The notes under the pieces are model-generated. The model worked only from the letters and a program-made list of their open reading frames with translations, made no database searches and was not told where the DNA came from. The position numbers were made by a program, and so were the translations under genes. A stretch of DNA of 64,000 nt, from NCBI GenBank assembly GCA_947396885.1, contig OX377205.1, positions 59,988,969 to 60,052,968 of the forward strand, read 5' to 3'. The first letter of the stretch is position 1, and each line of letters begins with the position of its first letter. The DNA comes from Heligmosomoides polygyrus polygyrus. Its lineage: Eukaryota; Nematoda; Chromadorea; Rhabditida; Heligmosomidae. Shown one piece after another: positions 11,509 to 20,096 of the stretch.

Positions 11509-11549
11509 AGGCCTCTGAAGACGACGAGAAGTCGAAACGTCAGGCCCTG
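11509..11549 (+). ncRNA. Hammerhead-ribozyme-like motif, 5' terminal repeat of PLE
   Basis: AGGCCT (stem I, 5' side), CTGAAGA (conserved core), GAC/GTC stem II around GAGAA, GAAA, the very short ACGT in place of stem III, then GTC and AGGCCCTG (stem I, 3' side). Hammerheads in PLE terminal repeats are established, usually with a minimal stem III. Activity here is inferred. Confidence 0.55.
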
Positions 11550-11613
11550 CTAAATAAAGGTCCACCTATAAACCTCATGTTGGCACAAAAACTTAACTGA
11601 CTAACAACTTACC

Positions 11614-14253
11614 ATGCCGAGGTTTGAAGAAGAGGAAGTTGGAGATTACTGGACAATGTGCCGCCGCATCTCTTCTCTCTGGTGCGCGAAGCAATTTCCC
11701 TTCGTCAGAAGGTGGTGCTTACCCGCCAAAGCCTGGTATTCCTTCAACGCTGCAGAACGACCGGTGTCCGGCCGAATTTCATCAGAAATAAGAAGATCGG
11801 AGCGACATGCAATCTTTCCGAAGATCATCCGGGCGTTATCAGAATATACCGCTCGATGTTGAAACTCGTGATCAAGAAAAAACAGCATGTACTGTATTCG
11901 TCGCTGATGAAATGTACAACGAAAGAGCAGGCGTGCCGGCGTCTTCTGACGGAACAGACTTGGAGGAGGGTTGAGGGTGGGTCAAGGTTGATTTGTGACT
12001 CTATTCGGTCTAGGGCTAAGGCTGCTGTTTGTGCAAAGTACGACAGGCTCCTTCGACCACTGAACGAGAGATCCCAAAGTGACGAGAACAGCTTGTCAAA
12101 CGGCCACCGCTCTAATACAACGAAGTTCATAATAATGGCCAATTGGCGAGAGTCACTGTTTTAGGAGGCACTCAAATTTCGCCTAACGCCCTGAGTGTTC
12201 TGAGTTTGGGGCCATCATTTTCACCTCACCAAAATATCAACGCATCAACATTCCGTAAAGTGGTGGGAAGCTTACATAGGCTTAGGGACCTAATGCGAAA
12301 CAGAAGTCGGAACGAGGTGCGCCGAGGAAATCCCGCAAATTCTAATGGAAGATTACCCGCTGTGCCATTCCCACGTACGTTCTACAAAGAACCTGCTCCT
12401 GTGCCTGACACAGATTCCAAGTTCAGAATTTTGTCATCGGGTGTGTTGGACGTGCTCAACCGCCACAAGCGAAACCGCGATACTAATTTGGAACGTGCTC
12501 AATGGCAAGGACTCAGGAAATTACGTGAGCTAAGATCTAATGGCACTCTGCGAATCTCCGTTAGCGATAAAGGGGGAGAGTTCGTTGTTATGCCGCAAAC
12601 TTTAGATCGGGCTATAACCGAGCTTCATCTTAACGACACCTCCATATACTATCGCGTTTCTGAGAGAGACTTTAAGTCGCAATGCAGACACCTTAACCGT
12701 ATCTGGATGACTACGGGAATGTCTGCCGGAATCAACAAAAGGTTTCTCAGGGACCTTAGGCTGGATAACCCTTGTTGTCCGGTTTTTTATAGGCTAGTAA
12801 GAACGCATAAGCTTTCCCAGCTGGATTTGCAATCCACATCGCCGGACACTTATAAAATAAGACCTTTAATCAGTTGTGTTGACGGGCCAACCGATCGGAT
12901 TTCTTGGTTCCTTAACAGCATTGTGAGCCAGTTGTTGACCCATGTCCCCTCCTATCTGACCAACACGAGCAAATTTCTTGAATTATTGCACAACTCTAAC
13001 TTCGGTGAAAGTTGTGTAATGGTCATTTGATGTGACTTCGCTTTACACGAATGTCCAAAACGATGAAGCCCTACAGGCACTACCTGAAATGCTGGATTTG
13101 CATGTGGGGAACATAAACACATTTGGATTGTCGAAAGCGCACATCATGATTCTGGTTAAAGAATGTTTGCATTGCGATATTTTAAATGGTCAGGCTCGTA
13201 TTATTCGCAAGTAAGAGGACTGGCTATGGGTCAACGATTAGCGCCGGTCCTTGCTATCTGCCTTAGGAGTAGGATTGAACAACCGGTGCTTGACCGCTCA
13301 CCGCTAATGTATTGCAGATACATAGATGACTGTTGCATTGTAACATCAACACAATCCGAACTGGATGAGTGTTTCAGGTTATTGAACGAGCAATCTCAGT
13401 ACATTAGGCTGACTCGAGAAACTCCCAATAATGGTTGGCTCACTTATCTAAACACGCAAATTAAGGTGTCCGGTGAGGGAATGGTTAGCGTGAAATGGTA
13501 CCGGAAACCAAGCTCGAAAAACCTTTTGATTCACGCAAGGTCAGCACACCCCACCGTTGTGAAGAGGGCTGTTGTCAGCAACATGTTCCGAACGGCAGTT
13601 GGTATGTGTACGGGCCCCAGTGAACGTCAAGAGACTTTACGATTAGCTTCAAATATAGCCATTTCGAATGGCTATAAGGTTTCAAGTCGTCATCAGAGAT
13701 CTCACGCTAACTTTCATGATAGATCTCGCGTAGGCAAGATAACTCTCGTCCTACCATTCATTTCCGATAGAGTCACTGCTGAAATTCAAGAAGCTATTGT
13801 AAGGGCACAACTGCAGGAGACGTTATCCTAATGAACATCCCTAAGGATAACATCAGACGGCAGTTAGTTCGAAATAGGCTCTACGATCAGCAGTGTATTT
13901 TGGAAAACTGCGTTATTTGCCCAAATGGTTGTTTAGGCGATTGCTCAAAGGCTGGAGCAATTTATCAGATCGAGTGCTTGGCATGTAACGCCAAATACAT
14001 CGGAGAAACGGGAAGGGCTCTTGCAGTGCGCGTAAGGGAACATATATTTAGTAAAAGACGGGGGTCGCTAACCAGTCCACTTGGAAAGCATAGGATTGAT
14101 GCGCATAACGGAAACGACTTTGAGGTGAAATGCACCATTTTGGCCATTGTAGGAGATATTTCGGCGAGGAAAGCGTTAGAGGCATCCTGGATTTTTAGCA
14201 GAAATCTAGTAATGAACAACCGAAATGAATGCCTGTCTCATTGTGAACTGTAG
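11614..14253 (+). pseudogene. PLE polyprotein pseudogene, near full length
   Basis: This is the most complete PLE copy. Reading in successive frames: an N-terminal region (11614-12164, frame-broken), a region ending NALSVLSLGPSFS (12143 on), then reverse transcriptase motifs SVSDKGGEF, TYKIRPLIS, FDVTSLYTNV (near 13023), RGLAMGQRLAPVL (13219) and YCRYIDDCCIV (13312), followed by the GIY-YIG nuclease (13831-14253) with GAIYQI and KYIGETGR. At least four frame changes occur (near 12140, 13025, 13180 and 13820), so it cannot make the full protein as it stands. The catalytic YIDD and both GIY-YIG motifs are intact. The frame change near 13820 is shared with the minus arm. Confidence 0.88.
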
Positions 14254-14466
14254 AAGGACCGGTCGGCGACAGTGGTGTGCAGTATGCCCCATTGGTCCCT
14301 ACTGGCTAACTAACGTGGGCGAACATCAGCCCTTACGGTGGATCCAATTGGTGAGTTCGTTTCTCCCACTTGGCCCCTCCTTTTGTGCTCGTAGAGTAGG
14401 TCCGAAATGCTAGGGTAGTTAAGGCGCTTGGCGGAGTAGAGCGCAAGTAAACTAATGCACCACGTT

Positions 14467-14508
14467 CAGGCCTCTGAAGACGACGAGAAGTCGAAACGTC
14501 AGGCCCTG
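14467..14508 (+). ncRNA. Hammerhead-ribozyme-like motif, 3' terminal repeat of PLE
   Basis: CAGGCCT pairs with AGGCCCTG (stem I, one bulge) around the core CTGAAGA and GAAAC-GTC. Stem II is GAC/GTC closed by GAGAA. Stem III is reduced to the self-complementary ACGT, so a dimeric fold between two copies is the likely active form. This copy lies at the 3' side of the plus PLE, about 3 kb from its 5' partner, as expected for a terminal repeat. Confidence 0.6.
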
Positions 14509-14685
14509 CTAAATAAATGTCCACCTATAAACCTCGTGTTGGCACAAAAAACTTAACTGACTTCGCAATGTTCCAGATTTTTTCTTGGATATTCTGAAGA
14601 TTTCGACATAAGTGTTATATAAAGACGTTATCCTGCTGTATCTGCATAACATATCCAGATCCGTCTTCCTTGCCCTTTTCACTCC

Positions 14686-14950
14686 ATGTTGGCCGAACTG
14701 TCTATCCATATTGGACACGTACTCATTTACCAGTTTGAATTTGGGCACTCCGCTGCGGGAGCCTACCGAATCTTGTGTCGTGTATTCGGCCCTGAAGCTC
14801 CTTCTGTACGGTCTGTGTATAGCTGGTTCGAACGCTTCGGAAGCGGGAACGGGAGTTTCGAAGATGAGCCTCGCTCTGGTCGACCGACAGCGTTATTCTG
14901 CTGCTGCTCTTGGCTGTTCCCCATCCACCGTGGACAATGGACTGGACAAA
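14686..14950 (+). pseudogene. mariner transposase N-terminal fragment
   Basis: The ATG at 14686 opens a mariner N-terminal DNA-binding domain: HIGHVLIYQFEFGHSAAGAY, then VRSVYSWFERFGSGNGSFED and EPRSGRPT, which are hallmark blocks of the paired helix-turn-helix region. After the GRP motif the frame shifts to a second helix-turn-helix-like part (ALGCSPSTVDNGL). The catalytic domain is absent because the small foldback at 14952 ends it. Confidence 0.85.
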
Positions 14951-14951
14951 T

Positions 14952-15166
14952 CCCCATAGATGAAAATAGCTAGATTGCTCTTTCCGGAAAAAAGCTTGAT
15001 CTCCGGCAAAAACTAGGCGTTTTTGAATTTTTTTCTTTGTTTCAAAAGTATGTAGCCACTCCAGAATATCGGACATTTTTATCAAAAATTCAAAAACGCC
15101 TAGTTTTTGCCGGAGATCAAGCTTTTTTTTCTGGAAAGAGCAATCTAGCTATTTTCGTCTACGGGG
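14952..15166. mobile_element. Foldback MITE, 215 bp
   Basis: The arms are CCCCATAGATGAAAATAGCT at the left and AGCTATTTTCGTCTACGGGG at the right. Inner arms are 'gatctccggcaaaaactagg' and its complement. The loop includes 'tttcaaaagtatgtagccac', which recurs inverted just outside at 15229-15250, so the element may extend to about 15258. Confidence 0.75.
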
Positions 15167-15259
15167 AATCCAATACTGCTAACGCCAGTTCGTAGAAACA
15201 AACGCAAAACGAGAAAATTTTGAATTTAAGGTGGCTACATGCTTTTGAAATATATAATA

Positions 15260-15556
15260 TGGGCGCGTGTAGCGCAGTCGGAGGAGGCGCCGACTGTCGC
15301 GTGCACCCGACACCAGGTTCCTGGTTCGGATTTCCCGCCCAGGTCAACCAAGCCTTCCATCCCTCCGGGGTCGGTGAATTGGTACCAGACGTGTTAGGGA
15401 AGGATAAAGCGCTGACTTGTTCATGGGCTTGCCGCCGCAAGTCATTGTATGGCCAAATACGCATCCATATCGCTTTCACGACATCCCGTAGAAGTAGAAT
15501 GCGCTGGCGTTTCCCAAAAGAGATTGAGTAACGCCGTAATTCATCCTTTTATTCTT
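15260..15556 (+). mobile_element. tRNA-derived SINE, family A, copy 1
   Basis: The head contains GTGTAGCGCAGTCGGAGG (A-box region) and GGTTCGGATTTCC (B-box). The body has 'ggtcggtgaattggtacc' and the 3' part contains 'agaagtagaatg' and 'gagtaacgcc'. It is closely similar to the copies at 18794-19075 and 41551-41850. There is no coding capacity. Confidence 0.75.
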
Positions 15557-15796
15557 ATATATATCTTCTAGCTCTAACATATAATAATCGGAGATTCTCC
15601 TGCTGACTTCATTCTGGAGACCGCTACAGAGAATCGCTAAGACCACTGGCACCAAATCGAAATAGATGCGCGGCCTAAGAGCTCGCAATTGGAGCTCGAG
15701 CACACTTTTGTCGCGCCGCACACATGGGTTGCGTTGGTGTCCACGTGGAGATTCGATCGATGATCACTGTACGCCCGCGGTGGCGCTACTGGCAGG

Positions 15797-15990
15797 CGGA
15801 TCGTGGCGCAATGGATGGTGGCCTGCTTCATGCGAAGGAGTACGGGGGTTCGGTTGTCCTGTGTACCGGGATTTTTGCATTTCATCTAACTGGTTAAGAT
15901 TTCAGAGGTTTTGACGTCTACTCAATTTTCTAGTGTTTTGTTGGTCCTGTGCTCAAAGAGCGCAGAACCCAGCTGTGCACTACCTGGCTA
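15797..15990 (+). mobile_element. tRNA-derived SINE, family B, copy 2
   Basis: The tRNA-like head GTGGCGCAATGGATGG and GGTTCGGTTGTCC is followed by the same body as the copy at 7376 ('tttttgcatttcatc', 'acgtctactca') and by 'gagcgcagaacccagctgtg', which matches sequence near 7657. The shared tail suggests that the 113-bp tandem unit at 7552 grew from a SINE B body. Confidence 0.6.
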
Positions 15991-16165
15991 AGCAGTTTTA
16001 GTGTGTTCAGAGTCATCAAATAGAGATATGCGTGCCTCACGAGCAGTGTGTGTTAAGTGCTCGCGCGAGGGAAACCAAGCTCCAATCCAAGTTTCGCGCT
16101 CAAAATTTATTCCGATTTGGTTTTAGTGGCCATAGATCCACTCATCGCTACGCATTTCTCAATTG

Positions 16166-16190
16166 TTTTACTTATTTATTTATTTATTTA
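16166..16190 (-). repeat. (AAAT)n retroelement-like tail, minus orientation
   Basis: TTATTTATTTATTTATTTAT would be an A-rich tail on the minus strand. The sequence to its right (16190-16500) has no ORF of note. Confidence 0.5.
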
Positions 16191-16599
16191 TTCTAAACTC
16201 CATTTACGTCACGGCCCCTTGCGAATCGCCGTACCGGAGGGGCTTCAGGGGAGTTCAGGAAACTGCGATAGAAGGACCTGTGCAGTCATCGCAGCACAGT
16301 GCATTTGTGCCACACTTCCGCTCTTGCTGAACACTGCGGTGAACATTGGGCACGGAAACTCATTCATAGAATGCGCGCGCTTCTCCCCCCCACTGGCGTA
16401 AACCACTAGCGGAATGTCCTAAAAACTTTGTAGTACTGTAGGAGAGAGATCGTTTCTAGACGGGACTAGTTGCAACACCAGTTCTTACTCCACAGCCTCT
16501 GATTATGTACGGCCATCGGAAACGATGTGGGAGGTCTCCGAACGAACAAAAAAACAACCAACTCTTCGAATTTTCAGCAGCAAGTCGTGGAGGGAGCCA

Positions 16600-17905
16600 T
16601 GGTATATCATGTATGCATTCTTTTGGGATAGAGAACTATATTGAAAAAGCATATTATCCAACACTTGGAAAGAAATCGTCTTATTCCTTACACTCAGCAC
16701 GTCTTTGTTGCACGCAGGTCTGCAGAAACAATTCTTTTGGAATGCATTAATGACTGGACTAAAATACTAAATCAGAAAAGCTGCTGTGACGTTATCTATT
16801 TTGATTTCGCAAAAGCTTTTGATAGGGTCATTCACACCAAACTCATGCATGAAATCAGTTTCCTTGGCTTTCATCAAAATGTAGTGAGCTGGGTTTTTTT
16901 TTTGTAGGAGCTGGGAAACTTCCTCAACGGCAGAACTTTTCAAGTACGTGTTAATGGTACATTTTCGATAACTAAGCCTGTAATTAGTGGAGTACCTCAA
17001 GGTGGTGTCTTGTCACCTGTATTGTTATCACTTATGTGGCGGATATCCAATACCTGTTCCAAACAAACGATGTATCCTGTAAGCAGTATGCGGATGACTT
17101 ATAAATCTATTGACAGATAGAAAATAGCGAAGATATGGAGCTTCTTCAGCTGGCAATAGGACGGCTTGCCCGTTGGACTGATGAATGGCAACTCCCCCTG
17201 TCTCACGCCAAAACCTTTCATCTTAGGCTCGGATGCTCTGAACACTCCAGTGCATACTCTATTCAGAACTCCCCTATTGCAACAGTAACGGAACTGAAGG
17301 ATCTTGGGTTCCTCTATAATAACGAGTTAGACTTCGCACATCATTATAAAAATGTCTTCAGGAAAGCTATTGCTCGTACCTTCACGTATTTAAGGCGTTA
17401 ACCACTAGAAATAAGTATGTACTGTTAACAGTGAACAAAATATATGTCAGACCAATTCTGGTGTGCGGCAACGCGGTTTTCTCGCCACATAAAGCAATGC
17501 ATGTAGCCGTCCTTGAACAAGTTCAAAACAACATTACGAGAGAAATATTGATTAGATTAGGTGGTTCTTGTATTCGCGTATACATACCTCGTTCGAAGAA
17601 TCGCAATGCATATCTTTGCTTACCTTCTCTGAAAAGTAGGCGAAGGGTTGCTGATCTCTGCATGGTGTATAAGCTACTCCACAAATTAGTCTCCATTAAT
17701 TCTTCCCAACTTTTTGAACTGTTGCCCTCTCGAACCAGTGGTGGTGAAACAAAACTCTCATTTTCTAGACCCAGAACATCAGTCAGACGGAATTCGTTCG
17801 CTGTTAGGGCAGGATTAGCCTATCTAAAACTTACTAAGACTGCCGTTCCTCCCTGCTCTCTTCCCTCACTCAAAAGGTTTGCGCATAAAATCAACACTTA
17901 ACCTA
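16600..17905 (+). pseudogene. CR1-like LINE reverse transcriptase fragment
   Basis: This is a degenerate non-LTR retrotransposon ORF2, 5'-truncated. Reading through frame changes it shows RNRLIPYTQHVFVARRSAET, DVIYFDFAKAFDRV (catalytic Asp motif), ISGVPQGGVLSPVLL, a weak YADD-like KQYADDL at about 17083, LARWTDEWQLPLSHAKT, and the C-terminal block NNITREILIRLGG with SLKSRRRVADLCMVYKLLHK. These blocks fit the CR1/jockey side of the non-LTR tree. The endonuclease is missing. Stops and shifts lie near 16907, 17035 and 17401. Confidence 0.85.
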
Positions 17906-18456
17906 GATGTCATTGTACTTGAAGGCATTATGTGATACCTATTTGGCACTCCTTGCTGAAGATACGTCGTTAGTTGTCAGGTTCTATTTGAGTTTCTTTC
18001 TTGCATCTGTCTTAGCCCTAGTTTATGGCGGAGAGTCGTTGGATAACCCCAGAAAGGGGCGGGGCGAGGGATGCGCCGAGGACGAGATGTCCGGGTCCCT
18101 GCCATCACATGGAGGCATCGCATTTCTAATCACTTCCCTTGGCTCTGCAGCTCTATCATGAACTGATTCTGTTCTCGAGACAAGAGTCAGAAACTTGTTC
18201 ACCATATTTGGAGGAAAAGAGCTTTTAGCTGCAAAGCCAAGGCTTTCTTCAGGTTCCGCCACATTGCTCTGTACTGGAAAATGACTTCAGAGTTCCCCGA
18301 GATGCGCGTCCCAATCGTCTCCTATCAGCTGTTAGGTTTTTGGACGACGTCACGCCAATTAGCGACGATTTCGCGAGCAGCAAACTTGTCCAAATAGGGC
18401 GGCGAAGGCAGGGCGGGAAGTGGGCGCCGGGCAGCACGGTGTACCGAGCGACTGCC
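17906..18456. other. LINE 3' flank, no gene recognised
   Basis: The first part may be the LINE 3' untranslated region. The rest (18040-18456) is GC-rich with no supported ORF. Confidence 0.4.
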
Positions 18457-18793
18457 CCCCTAGTTTATACTTGCGCCGCTGCGCGGCCCGGCATGATGGT
18501 CGGGATCAGGGGTGCACATTTAACGTTTAACGATTTAACGAATTTAAGGAATTAACAGCATTTTTCGGTAAAATCTGGCTTAACGACTTAACGGAAATTT
18601 TTAGGAATTTAACGGAATTTTTAACGGACTTTTTTCTCAGTGAGTTTAACACATTTACCCTCAGTATTCTCTAATGTTGCAGATCTCATCCCCGCAATTA
18701 GGACTGTTCCTGGAAAACTATTGAAATCAGCAATAATATTTTGATGTTTTATTCAATTCAATTCGTTTTGGATTTTAAGAAATAACACATTTT

Positions 18794-19075
18794 GGGGGCA
18801 CGTGTAGCGCAGTCGGAGGAGGTGCTGACTGTCGCGTGCATCCTATACCAGGTTGCTGGTCCTTCTTCGGGATTTTCCGCCTAGGCCAACCAAGCCTTCG
18901 ATCCCTCTGGGGTCGGTGAATTGGTACCGAACTTGCCTGGGAAGGACAGAGCGCTGATTTCTTCATCGGCTGGCCACCGCAAGCCATTGTCTCCACGGTA
19001 TCCCGTAGAAGTAGAATGAGCGGCGTATCCCAGAAGGGGCTGAGTATCGCCATTCTTTATCCTTATCCTTTAATG
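18794..19075 (+). mobile_element. tRNA-derived SINE, family A, copy 2 (inside hAT)
   Basis: GTGTAGCGCAGTCGGAGG and the body 'ggtcggtgaattggtacc' match the copy at 15260. The B-box is damaged (GGTCCTTCTTCGGG). The 3' end 'gagtatcgccattcttta' is the family terminus. Confidence 0.75.
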
Positions 19076-19107
19076 TTTTTTGGAGCTAGAAATTTCTTCT
19101 CCAAGTC

Positions 19108-19270
19108 CCCAAGCAGATCAACGAATTCACAAAGATGTTGGTCTAACCTCGTAAGATATGCCTATTCTCATCTGGCGCTGCTCATCTCAAAATACTTTTG
19201 CCCACCTGGAGCAATCGAGACGGAGCTAATGTTTTCGGCCGCTGGACCTAGTCGACGTATTTTAGGCTAG
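19108..19270 (+). pseudogene. hAT transposase C-terminal (dimerisation) remnant
   Basis: The open frame encodes ALLISKYFCPPGAIETELMF followed by SAAG. This matches the conserved hAT C-terminal dimerisation region, in which the residues before the second aromatic block typically read like LA.KYLC.PA...ESERLFS.AG. The rest of the transposase is lost, and a stop follows at about 19268. It confirms the hAT assignment of the enclosing element. Confidence 0.7.
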
Positions 19271-20096
19271 TTTACAAAAACGCTAATAACAAAAACATGG
19301 AAAGCTATCTTTCCTGAACGTTAACACGAAGACAGCGTGTCACACTTTCTCGGCAGTGTGGGACCATGTGACACGATGTCGTATCACTGTCCCGACGTTG
19401 CAAAAATATGGTTGGTCTCACGCACCAGGCACTCGAAAATTGTGCGTTCGACAACGTGTTAACATTCCACTGAAGGGGTTTTCACTGTATTTTTATTAAT
19501 TCTTTCTGTACTTAATGGGCTGGTGCCTGCACGGAGACTGCACATGTTCGTAGAACAGTCTAACAAAAGAACTAGGAAAGGGTGGAACTCCCGGTACCTG
19601 CCTGATCGCACATTTCAGGATGCCTTACCGATGATCATCTTGCCTTGAATGGTAACTCCATAGTTGTTCTTATTCTATACCCTGTAGATAATTTGTTGCT
19701 GAAGGCTTGTTTATTTTTCTGTGTTTGTTGATGATGATTTGTTTATTATACATGGCAGTGTTACACTCTATTCCTTGAACGTTAGCTGTTGATCTCTTGA
19801 AGTTGAAACGTATAAGGTTTTCCTTTTTTCAGTTTAAATAATGGTTTACAGCTAAATGTATTTTTAACGAAATTTAACGATTTACCGGAAATTTAACGAA
19901 AATTTTCCGTTAAAAAATTTCGTTAAGAAAATTTAACGTGCAGAATTTCGTGTGCACCCCTGGTCGGGATAGATATCGACTGGGCGGCGCGAAAAATCGA
20001 TATCTATGGCGATCGTGGTGCCGCGCCGCGTGGCGCGACACCGCCCGGTCGTTATCTATTCCGACTATGGTGCCGCGCCGCGCAGTGGATCAACTA

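Larger units (their letters stand above)
10001..14560. mobile_element. Penelope-like element composite, inverted pair
   Basis: Order from the left: a minus-oriented fragment of PLE body start plus terminal region (10001-10096); an inverted copy of the mariner leader (10097-10230); a 5'-truncated minus PLE (10231-11501); then a plus unit with a terminal (pLTR-like) repeat at both sides (11502-11600 and about 14455-14560). PLEs are retroelements with a telomerase-like reverse transcriptase and a GIY-YIG nuclease, and inverted or partial terminal copies are known for them. Both arms carry the same frameshift between the reverse transcriptase and the GIY-YIG part, so they derive from one copy. 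Confidence 0.8.
9961..14951 (+). mobile_element. mariner element, interrupted by a PLE composite
   Basis: The left end, TAGGGTGTGCATAAAGTATC, looks like a mariner terminal repeat at a TA. After the PLE composite (10001-14560) the leader resumes with 'cttcgcaatgttccag' and runs into the transposase N-terminus at 14686. The end of the left part (CTTCACAGTGTT, 9990-10001) and the start of the right part (CTTCGCAATGTT, 14561-14572) match at 10 of 12 bases and probably are the target duplication of the PLE. The element is truncated at its 3' side by the small foldback at 14952. Confidence 0.65.
18507..19962. mobile_element. hAT-family element, non-autonomous derivative
   Basis: The terminal repeats CAGGGGTGCACA and TGTGCACCCCTG have the classic hAT form. 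The 8-bp direct repeat GTCGGGAT at 18499-18506 and 19963-19970 is perfect, the hallmark of hAT integration. Subterminal regions are packed with TTTAACG/CGTTAAA motifs, plausible transposase binding sites. The interior holds a SINE A copy and a remnant of the transposase C-terminus. Confidence 0.9.
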
